Of a DNA stretch of 64,000 nt, positions 53,182 through 63,639 are shown piece after piece (position 1 is the first letter of the stretch; every line of letters begins with the position of its first letter). Position numbers and translations under genes: made by a program. The DNA comes from Aphrocallistes beatrix. Taxonomy: Eukaryota > Porifera > Hexactinellida > Sceptrulophora > Aphrocallistidae. A model generated the notes under the pieces. The model was not told the origin of the DNA and ran no database searches. It was given only the letters and a program-made list of their open reading frames with translations. The stretch covers positions 186,001 to 250,000 of the forward strand of contig OY725489.1 of NCBI GenBank assembly GCA_963281255.1, written 5' to 3'.

Positions 53182-54228
53182 TCAATCTTTATACAACTCA
53201 TAGGGGTGGTTCTCTGCCACTTGACTGCCACTCAGGTCACTCATGGGTCTGTCATAAGAGCTATACACCTCATCTACTGTCACTGTTTTGTAAACAGGTT
53301 TCCTGCTGAAGCATACACAGACCCTATCTCTCACAGCCTTGGTCAGTAGGACGAATATAATGAAATTAGCCCAACCTTGACCTGGTTCGAAGAATGCCTG
53401 TAGATATAGGAACACCGGACTGACCGCTCTTTTATACAGAAACAGTAAGTGGAGGTCTCCCCATATTCTGATGAAGAGGAAGGCCACCGGGATGAAGAGT
53501 AGCTTGAGGTCCTGTTCGCTCAGTAGAGAAGCTAATCTGGGTTCTTTCTGAAAGCGTCTCTTGCACATCAAACAAACAGCGAAAATGTAAATAACAAAAA
53601 TAAATATGTCAGTTAATATACCCCAAATGTACCAGCTTAACAGTTGGAAAAGGATTTGGTAATTACGGTCATCCGTGTCATTGAAATTTTTGATGAAACA
53701 TGTCCCAACAGTGGCGCTATTCCCCGGGCCAAACATGCCAAACCAAAAAGTTATTGAAGTGACAATAAATGGGACTGCGAATCCAATGATGAGTGAGGAA
53801 ACGAAGGCTTTTCGCCTCACTAACACTGTGCTACCGAACAAAAGGAAAATAACATGGACACCCAGGAAAATGGTGAAAGTGAAACAGGAGAGCGAAAAGA
53901 AATTGTTCGCAGCGCCCGAAAAGACACAGAACCATATTTCATATTGTGGCTTTCCGAGGTAACACGTTGAGAAGTTGCGATTTACGAGCGACCAGATTTG
54001 TCCGAATAAAAAGGTGCTTGCATTCAAAAAGTCTGCCAATGCTATAATTAGAAGGAACTTACGTGCGCGCGTTTTTAGATCGGTGAAGATAAAATAAGTC
54101 ACGATTATAAATAGCGATCCAAAAATAGCGATTATATCTGAAAATATGCCCAACCCCAGCATCCCTGGTTCAAGGCTGTTTTTATCTTCAACAGTGCAGT
54201 TGTAGCCGTCTCCAATCCACCCAACCAT
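53182..54228 (-). CDS. GPCR-9: Dicty_CAR-type receptor, FEPGQGW subtype
   Basis: 348 residues, intronless, intact. TM1 GLGIFSDIIAIFGSLFIIVTYF, TM2 ARKFLLIIALADFLN, CYLGKPQYEIWFCVFSGAANN, TM3 CFTFTIFLGVHVIFLLF, TM4 GFAVPFIVTSITFW, GPGNSATVGTCF (Trp of the usual GWCF box is Thr here), QDLKLLFIPVAFLFIRIWGDLHL (TM6), FFEPGQGWANFIIFVLLTKAVRDR (TM7). The tail is Tyr-rich (YKTVTVDEVYSSYDR ... ENHPYELY), unlike the others, and might bind SH2 domains. Confidence 0.88.
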   Translation of the reverse strand: MVGWIGDGYNCTVEDKNSLEPGMLGLGIFSDIIAIFGSLFIIVTYFIFTDLKTRARKFLLIIALADFLNASTFLFGQIWSLVNRNFSTCYLGKPQYEIWFCVFSGAANNFFSLSCFTFTIFLGVHVIFLLFGSTVLVRRKAFVSSLIIGFAVPFIVTSITFWFGMFGPGNSATVGTCFIKNFNDTDDRNYQILFQLLSWYIWGILTDIFIFVIYIFAVCLMCKRRFQKEPRLASLLSEQDLKLLFIPVAFLFIRIWGDLHLLFLYKRAVSPVFLYLQAFFEPGQGWANFIIFVLLTKAVRDRVCVCFSRKPVYKTVTVDEVYSSYDRPMSDLSGSQVAENHPYELYKD

Positions 54229-54562
54229 TTTGGAGTTGGAAGAGTTGTGTCGTATTAATACTCACAATGTGCATATATAGATTATGTGCATATATAGAGG
54301 ATATCCAATTGCAAGATATTTGAGATCTATGAAATCTCATTTTACCAATCCAATGCTTTCTATCCAAACTCTTGAAAAGAAATCTCTCCATTATTAATTT
54401 TAATTATGAGATTTCTTAAAAAATATGCAATTTTATTCAATTTTTTGTATAATTTTTTGAAGAATTGTAGTAGTATTTGTTGATAATTCCTTTTCTCATT
54501 CTGAAAGAGACAAATTGTTTGTGTTTGGTTTAATGAATTATGCAAATGTGTGAAAATATGTG

Positions 54563-55090
54563 TTAGGTAAAAATAATGTTTGGTTGGTTAGCTGGGCAGT
54601 ACTTTATGGTGTGAGCATCATCGCCAGTCGCGCCACAATTGGGACACACGGTGGCACGCAGGATTGGACAGGAGACACATCCGTCGTCATTTCTCAAGGT
54701 GTGAGATTTCTGGACGTGAATTGATTGGCCACTTCTCTGACAGAAAATGCAGAATCGAACTTTGGAGTATTGGTTCTGGTTCTGAATGGCGCGTTGCCGC
54801 TGAATGGTCAGTTTATACTGAATAGCTTTATTCTCATTGGGCGACACGGGCGGGGAAGGGGTACCAGAACTGGAACTGGAACTAGAACTGGAACTAGAAC
54901 TGGAATTGGAATTGGAACTGGGGACAAAGGGGGCGGCTTGAGGGTTTAAATGTGAGCTGAAGGGTTTATGTCCGATCGGAAGTGGTGGAATTGTGTCTTC
55001 TTTCTTCAAAGTATCCACGACATTAGCCAACCCGAAATAGTTGCCGAATGGAGAGTAATTGGAACTGAAACTGTAGTTGTAAGAAGACAT
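54563..55090 (-). CDS. nanos: Nanos-family RNA-binding protein
   Basis: 175 residues, single exon. The C-terminal half has the two Nanos CCHC fingers: C114-x2-C117...H130...C141 (with SHTL and CPILR as in the family) and C149-x2-C152...H160...C165, the second reading CPNCGATGDDAHTIKYC, which is almost invariant across animals. Upstream is a Ser tract (residues 59-75, from a repeated gaactg/gaattg stretch at 54,855-54,920), then a Pro/Ser spacer. Nanos acts with Pumilio to repress mRNAs in germ and stem cells. The short N-terminal FGNYFGLANVV could be the CCR4-NOT-binding segment by position; that is inference. Only one finger-pair gene is present in the window. Confidence 0.93.
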   Translation of the reverse strand: MSSYNYSFSSNYSPFGNYFGLANVVDTLKKEDTIPPLPIGHKPFSSHLNPQAAPFVPSSNSNSSSSSSSSSSSSSGTPSPPVSPNENKAIQYKLTIQRQRAIQNQNQYSKVRFCIFCQRSGQSIHVQKSHTLRNDDGCVSCPILRATVCPNCGATGDDAHTIKYCPANQPNIIFT

Positions 55091-55099
55091 TCTGAATTG

Positions 55100-56300
55100 T
55101 GATTGGTTGATTTTACCAAGTGAGTTTGCATTTTATACTTTTCTTAGTTTGTTTATTGACTTTTGACAGGAATTGAATCTACCAATCAGAATCCGATATT
55201 ATTATTAGTCCAAACAATTCTCTCGTGTCAATGGATGACACTTTTGAATATTATTGTGTCATGTGGTTGCATAGAACATATCGAATAACTATCTTACTAT
55301 AGCGAAACCATGGCAATCGAATGATCGAACAAAATTTCCAAATTAAGTTATTAGAAAATATTTATTTGAAGAAATTAATAACCAAATGAGTGATATTTCC
55401 CTCTTAATAGGAACTGATTACTCCTAGCAACGCAGATACTACAATGATATGCTAACTATATCTATATTTAGAAGCTTATAATAAGAATTTGGTATATAAG
55501 CAATTTATAATTAGAATAAGTGTTTATTAGCTAAATTAGTTCAGAAAACGAGTTTCACTTATTTTAATTATAGAAACGAATCATTCAGTGATTAGGCGTA
55601 TTTGTGATTATAACTATTACGCAAACTGATTGGAGGATTGGAATGGAAGTGGTTGGTTGTGTCGCAATGCCAGCAGGACACTAAATTCTAGTGCAACCAA
55701 TCAGAAGGCTGGGAGAACAAATCACTAGACTAAGTGAGTCGCTATGTATAACTCTTCAGGAAGTAAAGTGGCATTAGAAGCCATAAAATGGGTTTAACTG
55801 AATCTAAGTTCAAGAGAATAGCATTTCATTGGTTGAGACGTACAAGCCAATTAGTTATACATCTCTCTACGCACAGAACTAATTATGACGAACTGATAAT
55901 TCCAAGAACTCTGCAGATCTATTGGTTGCTACCACTGATAGCGTATCATACTTACTCGCTAATAACTTGATGTAACAATTCTACATATGACTATAAGATA
56001 TCTCGTGGTTCCGTACCAATCTCAATCACATACTACTCGCAGTTCATTGGTTGGAAATACGCGCCATTTCTACCATCACTACAGTGTAAATCTTAGTTAT
56101 AAAAGTTGCAATGCACCTAGTGTTGCTGGAATTCAATTTCCAGGCATTACATTGTCCAATTTTGGTGTGTGGACAGCTGTAACATTATGTCAACTCGAAT
56201 TTCATTGGTTGAACCAGAATAACATATACTATATGGTGACTCTATAGAACTTGTATTTATTAATAAAATCAATATAAACAAATTAAGAGATCAAATCATA
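55100..56300. promoter_or_regulatory. CCAAT/ATTGG-dense region upstream of nanos
   Basis: Between 55,600 and 56,250 I count about ten CCAAT or ATTGG pentamers (for example at 55,630, 55,636, 55,698, 55,828, 55,850, 55,920, 56,015, 56,045, 56,156, 56,203), with TTTCATTGGTTGA occurring twice. CCAAT is the target of NF-Y. No credible open frame lies here. The region is upstream of nanos and downstream of RND-A, so a promoter or enhancer of nanos is the simplest reading. Confidence 0.4.
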
Positions 56301-56338
56301 AGTGAAAACCTAACAGGCTAAAAATAGAACTGTTATAT

Positions 56339-57569
56339 TTATAGAATGGTACAGGATCCTTGTTGATCTGGGAGGCAATTTGATTCATCATTAGCAACCT
56401 GTTTACGAGAACGGAATGCTGTGAAACAGCTGACATTCTCATTTCTAAGCGACGAATAATTCCGATTGGCTGAAGTGTCCGTAAAAGCGCGCCTTCTCAA
56501 ACCGGAACCAAACAACATCTTAGGTTCCGGTTCCGAACTGACGGTAGAATGAGATCTCATTCTACCGTAGCAACGCCTTTTCCTCTGGAATGTAGCCTCG
56601 ACTGCTTGTGAAAATACTCTCACCATATTATCGTCAGTCTTGGCAGAACATGTAAAGTATCCAAACGCGCCTGTATGGTTCAACAGCTGCGACACCTAGC
56701 GACACAATTTAACACCTTCTTATTACAGATTGTAAACTGTTTCAGAAACTTACCTCAGATTGTGTGGCTGGTATCTGCTCCGTTACGCTGTACTCCAGTC
56801 GCTTTCCTGGTTCCAATTTGATGTCACTTTTGCAACCAACAATTGCGAATGGAATGTGTGGACAATAGTCTTTTATTTCTGGAATCCACTAAAGTGAGTT
56901 ATATAATTAGTTCCTATTCTTCTAAGCTTTAAATGATTGGTTACTTACAAAATGATTAAATAAGCAAAAAACAAATCTTTACAAATATGCATATTGAATT
57001 TTATAATTCCGATTTGATTGGATCAAATTCAAGGAAATGAAAGCCATAAAGTCTTATTCTGATTGGCTAGTTACCTTGTGGAAGAGGCTGTTATAAGAAT
57101 CTTCATCAGACAGATCAAAGCAGAGAAGTAACACGTCTGAGTTTGGGTAGGAAAGTGGTCGTAGGTGTGAGAAGTTGTCGCTACCAGGAGTGTCGTACAT
57201 GGACACTTGAACCACTCCCTGACTGCTCTCTACTTCTGCTGCGTAGTTCTCAAACAGAGTTGGTAGGTACTCCTGTGGATAGTTCCAGTATTAACTCAAT
57301 TCCAATTCAATACATATAAATCACATATAAATCAGCAATACATATAAATCACGCAATTTCATTGGCTGTTAAAAAACACAATGTAAAAGTGTTAAAATTT
57401 TCCTTTCCAAAACAACAAAATATAAATATATATTTCTAGAACAATCTATAAATAGAACATTTACCTCTATAAACTGATCTTTGGCGAACTTGAAAAGCAA
57501 AGTTGACTTCCCACTCTGTGAATCACCCACAGCAACGATTATCTTGATTGGAATGTTGTTTTTAGCCAT
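56339..57569 (-). CDS. RND-A: atypical Rho-family GTPase, Rnd-like, 4 exons
   Basis: Exons 57569-57465, 57272-57075, 56888-56754 and 56695-56339 join in phase 0 to 264 residues. P-loop GDSQSGKST, effector loop EYLPTLFENYAAEVE (Rho hallmark PT-x-FENY), G3 DTPGSDNF in place of DTAGQE, RPLSYPNSDVLLLCFDLS, G4 GCKSD as in Rnd proteins, G5 CSAK. The C-terminus CTIL is a CaaX box for geranylgeranylation, after a basic 50-residue extension. Loss of the catalytic Gln and the GCKSD box point to a Rnd-like, mostly GTP-bound protein acting on the actin cytoskeleton. A TTCTATTTATAG word sits about 8-20 nt inside intron 1. Its sister RND-B faces away 3.2 kb to the right. Confidence 0.88.
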
Positions 57570-57599
57570 TATAAGAGAATAGGATTCATTTCTCTAGGT

Positions 57600-59060
57600 T
57601 AACTCTGAGCTATTTATATACGAGTGGTCGATGGAACAGTGCCACTCTGTCGCGTATTACAATAATCTAAAGTGAAAGCCATTCAGTGAAGACACAATAT
57701 TACTAGATACTTAATCTTGTTTGAAGAAAATAATCTAATTTTAATTCAGGCTTCAGAAACCTTCAGGCGGGAGATATAAAGTGAGACTGATGGCGCCTAA
57801 TTGGAACTGAAACCAAGGAAGTAGGGAATGTGTGATCATGGATACGAAACTATGGGTGAGGAATTTGCCACCCAATTTTAATTAATATTATAATGTAAAC
57901 AAACACAAACAAACATTAATACTAGGATTCGTTATGTTCTATGCACAAAGAAAACCATCTTCCAGAATCTTCTAGAATCTTCTAAATCGTGTAGAGGTCA
58001 CTCTATAGATAATCCAACCATTCTCCAAACTTAGAATTCGAAGCCATTCTGAGTAGATTAGGCAGCTAATGTACCTGATAGCAGGTGTCTTAACCTAACA
58101 CAATTGTGTCCGAAATCCATATTATATACTCCTCTAAATGTTTTGTCCAGTTGTTGTTGTTGTTGTAAATGGGTTTTTCGGTCGACAGATTTGTCCAATG
58201 GCGAATTTTGATATGGACTAGCAAACGAAATGCGATACTGACCTATCAAATGCTTTCACACCTGATGGTTCTATTGGAGGTTATTTATGGAGCTAACATG
58301 TGCATGTATCTATATTTAGTAAAATATTGTTTTCTACATATTCGAGTTATTTATTATATAAATTTTCAATTACTTTCATCAAAGCTAAGAATTGACGACC
58401 ACTTTGTGTCTTCATGACACCACCTTATATATAAAATAGTGACTTGTGGCATAAAGTGGCACAAATATTGAAAATGGCACTCGAAATAAATGAATTGTGT
58501 TTATGAATTCAAATCTAAGTTCCTCTGAATCAAATTCCACAGATCCTAAAATGTTACTAAGAAAATTAGCAACCTTTCCAGAACTGGAACTAACCATTAT
58601 AAATCAATTTGCCCAATCAGATTATCAGGAATGTGGCAGTTAATGTCAATGGCATTCATTTGTGGCCAAACCACTAGAAAGTGTTTCAATCTTAATTCTG
58701 TCCATCTTTAGGTGAAAATCCAAATGAATAGTGGCACATATATTGACACATTCTACTCGTAGTTTCCCAATTGAATGATTGGAATGTGTCGAGTGAATTC
58801 CATACAATTACGGACACATTATTTGACTAACATTTATTTTTAGTATATCTTCTATTACAGATGTCCTATGCCACTCATATGACGTCACTACGTCAGCTCT
58901 TTCTAGGGAAATCTACTGGATCAAATTACACAAAATTTGCAACAGTTTAGAAGATATAATGACTTGAAATTTTGATGATGGAACATCATATGGAGATTTG
59001 CACCTAACCCTTCGAATTTCAAAATATGTTAAATCGTCATGATTACGCAGCATTTTGAGA
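57600..59060. other. Spacer between RND-A and RND-B, no gene seen
   Basis: Contains scattered CCAAT words, (tgt)n near 58,150 and two TGACGTCA sites, one of them at about 58,880. Open frames of 61-82 codons on both strands lack family resemblance. Confidence 0.4.
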
Positions 59061-59065
59061 TTTTA

Positions 59066-59570
59066 TTACTATTAAAACTCGATTAATGTTTGTATAAATC
59101 TCTGTAAGGAATTGATTGAAGAAACTGCCAGGCACATAAAGTTGAGTTTTGGCATGTGGGAGTATTTTGGCTATGGCTCCACTAAGTTCTGAGCTCAGAG
59201 CAAAATATCAACTCATCATGGAATTATGACGTCATTATCAACTTTTTATAATTTTAAATTTCAGTTTTTCTACCATAACAGACATTTTAGGTGATATAAG
59301 GCTGAAATTTTAATAGATTGTGTATATTTTAATTAATATATCTCAAATATGATACAACCTCATTAAAATGATGACTCATCATTCTATTATGACGTCATCA
59401 TTACGCATCCAAAATTGAGCAATTGACAAATTATGTGATCTTTCGAGTATATATCGATATCGATTATAACAGAAATATTTAGAGATGTTAACTACCTTAT
59501 AATTAATCGATGTGAGCCTCTTCCGGACACTTTGTCCGTCAGCCGCGCAGCGTAAGCAAGCGAATCCTTT
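59066..59570 (-). repeat. Copy 2 of the dispersed element at 12,227-14,270, inverted
   Basis: Uninterrupted version of the element split by the Harbinger-like insertion at 12,635. The right end carries ggacactttgtccgtcagcc and gcgcagcgtaagcaagcgaa, the terminus shared with 12,230 and with the MITE at 9,687-10,202; the left end ttaaaactcgattaat is also found at 9,644. Confidence 0.65.
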
Positions 59571-59932
59571 TTGTTTTGATAATAACTTGAAAACTATTTG
59601 ACATGTCAATTCCAGCAGTTCCTTGATTAGAAATTGCGTGGGACTGTTATTTTGGCTCATTCCATTGTATGCCATTATCTATCTCCGTTGTTGTGATAGC
59701 ATTACAAGAATGTGCCAAATACTTTCTTTTATTGAATAGTTTTCACCTCAATAAGATATGATGAGTCGAAATACTAGGAAATTTCAGCCACATATTTTTT
59801 ACTCATATTCAGTGGTTCCAATCAATGACAATCAAGGCTCGTGTTACAACTTAATCCATTGAACTAACCTATCATCATTCTTATCACTCAAGTTCGAATT
59901 GTTTTGTAAACAAGCGTTAGAAAACATAAACA

Positions 59933-60117
59933 CAGTCGACTCCGCTTAATAGGGTCACTGTTTAATCGGGTCAACCGCTTAATCGGCCACTTTTGGCAGG
60001 ACCGGAATAGCTCTCACACATAGAAGCTAATACAAGATATTTAGGTTAATAGGGTTCTCCGCTTAATCGGGGCAAATGTCCTCTGACTGATGTGACCCTA
60101 TTAAGCGGAGTCGACTG
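59933..60117. mobile_element. Tc1/pogo-type MITE, 185 bp
   Basis: CAGTCGACTCCGCTTAATAG at 59,933 and its inverse ending at 60,117 are near-perfect ~25-bp terminal repeats; 'cttaatcgg' is repeated inside. TA follows on the right and CA precedes on the left, so one copy of a TA duplication has probably mutated. A half copy lies at 19,203. 60,118-60,777 shows no gene. Confidence 0.75.
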
Positions 60118-60777
60118 TATTGTCTCTTTGATGAAGTTGATTGAGTTTATCTCGCCATATTCTATATTAAAAATACTGCATTTTTTACTCAGAATTATAA
60201 TTAAGCATATGTATAATATGGACTCTACAACAATACATCGTATATCTTCTTTTTAACCAACCCATTAAATTAATATGAAAATTCTCACGTATATAAATAG
60301 CATTTACGTTAGTATTGAGTAGAGCGAGCCATCGGTTTTCTATACATTTGAGACGAAAGCAAATGCTTATTTGAGTTTGTAGAAAGGTGCGATAATCAAA
60401 ATAAATAAAAACAACAAAACACAACAACAACAACAAATTTCTTCATAAAAAGGTGTAAAACCTGCAAAGGAAAACCGAATCGAAAATACTCGCTTTTTAT
60501 TGTAATTAATTTTAAATCAAAAATGGAATTAAGTGATTGTGCGCCATAATTCGACACTTTTAATTCTTCCAATTTGTGCCATTTGAAAGTAAGTGTTGAA
60601 GCTGAATAATATGCCACTTGTGCCACATTGTGCGATCAGGAAACTCTACAACATTCACCACCATCTTTCTTGATCCAGGATTCCTCACCTTAACAATGCA
60701 GCAATTACGACTCACAGGAATGCACATAATGGAACTATAAAAAGCGCCAATAGTCTCTACCAAATAAGGAACAGAGA

Positions 60778-61895
60778 ATGTGGAATAAACAGTTGGTTGC
60801 TGTCGGAGATGAGCTTTGCGGGAAGACAAGTTTGCTTGTTAGAATTGCGAAACAAACATTTTGTGAGGTATTTTCACACCTTTATTTATCCACTCAAATC
60901 GATTCAGTTTCGAATATGAAACTATTATATGCATATACGTGTATATATAATTTTGAAACTGGAACTATCCACAGGAGTACCTACCAACTCTGTTTGAGAA
61001 TTATGCAGCAGAAGTAGAGAGCAGTCAGGGAGTGGTTCAAGTGTCCATGTACGACACTCCTGGTAGCAACAACTTCTCACACCTACGACCACTTTCCTAC
61101 CCAAACTCAGACGTGTTACTTCTCTGCTTTGATCTGTCTGATGACGATTCTTATCATAGCCTCTTCCATAAGGTAACTAGCCAATCAGAATAAGACGCTA
61201 TATCAATAAGAGTAACCATGGATAAGTAAAAAGATTGAAATATATTATGTAACAATTGCAACTCTATATTTAAACTGGAAGTATGAAGTTAAACTTAGTT
61301 TTTTCAGTTTCAGATATTAACTTTTTAACACCTAGTGGCTTCCAGAAGTGAGGAAATACTGTCCATACGCCATGCTCTATATTGTCGGGTGTAAGAAAGA
61401 TTTGCAAAAAAGAAATGAAAAGGAATCAGCTGATTGGAGGCAAAGCCCGCCTAACAACAAGCAAGAAGTGAGTAAATGTATTCTATTTTTAGAATGAAAC
61501 CGGATTGTTTGCTAACTAAATATTTGAAATTTTAAGAAATTTAACACTTTAGCAGGAGAATGCAATCTCGCTTTGATTGGTGGTTTAATATGGCAGTTAT
61601 TGTGTCGTTTTTCTAGGTTGAGAGATTGCTATTTGGAACTGGAACTAGCGCCTATTTCGAGTGTTCGTCTAAAAGTGGGAATGATGTGGATGAGATATTG
61701 AGAAGTTATGTCAAATCTTTGGAACAAATATTTCTGTTCAAGAAAAGAAGAAAATCATTTGTCCATCTTACGAAGAAATCCATTGAACCTAATTCTAAAC
61801 TTAGAAGACATTCCATTGCAGAAATTAGGACTACACAGAATCCGATCTTAGATACGAATGGAATGCAAACTAAAAAAACATGTGCCATCATATGA
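60778..61895 (+). CDS. RND-B: atypical Rho-family GTPase, Rnd-like, 4 exons
   Basis: Exons 60778-60867, 60975-61172, 61336-61467 and 61617-61895 join in phase 0 to 232 residues, the same intron positions as RND-A. P-loop GDELCGKTS, effector EYLPTLFENYAAEVE, DTPGSNNF, RPLSYPNSDVLLLCFDLS, G4 GCKKD, G5 CSSK, CaaX box CAII. Exons 1, 3 and 4 differ strongly from RND-A, while exon 2 differs at 7 of 198 bases and even the neighbouring 14 and 24 intron bases are identical. The C-terminal extension is basic (KKRRKSFVHLTKK). Expected site: plasma membrane through prenylation. Confidence 0.88.
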
Positions 61896-62463
61896 ACGCC
61901 TTTCTCATGAACCAATCAATTCTTAGAGTTTAAATTGCTTGAGTTATATTATTAAATTGAAAACTATACACGTGTGTGGTACAACGATTGGCGAATCAAA
62001 ATCAACTTTAGTTGCAATACCACACGGTCTACATGTGAATTCAATTCTATTGAAAATGCTAACCAATAAGCATCGAGATATTCTCTCAAATCCATATTTA
62101 GTATCAATGTGATTAAGTATAGGCCTGAGAATAATCTGTGAGAATAGAATGCAAGACAAATCATTGGCGAGCCAAGCTATAAATAAGTGATTTTAATTTG
62201 AGACTATGCAAAAGGTGTGAATTTGTGTCACAAAGTTTCAAAGACAACTCAGCTGACAAGTAAGCATTAAGTAAGTACATTTCATTTCAGACTACAAAGC
62301 AATTTTAGTTGAAATTGAAATACATGAGCCAATCTGATACGCCAGTTTAGAAATGGATACCTCTTAGTTTCAAAATATGCCTATACGTATATATATAAGA
62401 TAGTTCCAGTTTATATATAATATAGTTCCAGTCTATACACAAACTAACACACTTATACTTGCG

Positions 62464-63241
62464 ATGGGTAGCAATAGTTCCAAAATGATCGCCAAGAGAA
62501 TGAAGCCTCCTGAAATATTAGTGTCGGATATTAAAGTGGGAGAAGTGTCGGGTGCCACTTGTGACTACATCGAAGTGGAAGATGCAAAGAATGCCATTCT
62601 GGACCACACAATCCGGACACAATCCCCAAGGCTCAGCGCCAGTATGTCGCGACAGAAAACCCCTTCTCCACAGCTGGTCAACAAAAAGTCATCTGACTAC
62701 ATGGAGCCCTGGGACTGCATTCCAGGGAAAACCATCCACAACGCAGTCAGCATAGTTAACTCGCAGCCAATCAAATCGCAGGATTCCTCTGACAATGAAT
62801 TCCTGTCGGAGTGCAGCTGGTACCACGGGGACATTACGAGAAGGGAAGCCGAAAAAATTCTCACTTCCCTACCGCTCTACTCCTTTCTGGTGAGGAAGAA
62901 GGGAGAAAACGAGTACACTCTCTCTCTAAAGTAAGTCCAGTGTGTCGCCATAAAGGACACATTAACACCTCCATTGTGCCACTTAATACGATTAACGCGT
63001 CATTCAAATGCACCAATAGACTCCACCATTCATTCTATTTTATTACAATTCTATTTATAGATACCAATTCGGATACATACACATGATGATAGACCACGAA
63101 GGCGGAAAGTTCACACTTGGATCCCTCAAGACGCGACAGTTTCTGACACTTTTGGATTTAGTGAACCACTACCAACGGTTCCCCATGGATGTGGAGGGTG
63201 TGGGGAAAATACAGCTGAAAATACGGAGACTCTCTGGCTGA
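62464..63241 (+). CDS. SHB-like SH2 adaptor with N-myristoylation motif, 2 exons
   Basis: Exon 1 62464-62930, exon 2 63061-63241, joined through a split AAA codon: 215 residues. It starts MGSNSSK, which fits the myristoylation rule (Gly2, Ser6) and resembles the start of Src. A disordered stretch follows with SDYMEPWD, like the Y-x-x-PW segment of SHB/SHD/SHE/SHF. The SH2 domain begins at WYHGDITRREAE (residue 119), has FLVR with the phosphotyrosine-binding Arg144, and continues in exon 2 (GYIHMMID, LLDLVNHYQRFPMDV). It ends right after the domain, as SHB-family proteins do. There is no kinase or SH3 domain, so it is an adaptor. The intron ends TTCTATTTATAG. Confidence 0.87.
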
Positions 63242-63639
63242 AAAATGATTGGTCAATTTGTAATGATTTAAACAGATTTTGTTATTTTTTAAATAAATAA
63301 ATATAACATATACAAAATAAACAATTTTATTGTCTACTTGAAGAGTGTTTACCTTATGGCCTAATTAGTAAATAAATTCACGTTTAAGATAAACAAAAAT
63401 TATCCATAACACTTCAAAACATCTGAACTTCTATCCGTCCAGTGGAATTGCCCAAAATGGACACCCACTCTACAACGGACAAAAGCCATATCCCAGATTC
63501 CCAATGTCCCCCCATGTGTCCTCAATGTGTCCCATTGTGTCCCTTATTCGGAGATTCCACTGTAGTCCTACTCTCCAAACTATGCCACTATGGACAATTG
63601 TTTAACGTGTCTCGACTAATTTCTTAAAACTTGAGATTT

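Noticed and set aside
63442-63627. Cys/Pro-rich frame CPPMCPQCVPLCP as a small secreted peptide
   Set aside because: It comes from a run of 'tgtccc' words, starts with GTG, has no signal peptide, and overlaps equally open other frames.
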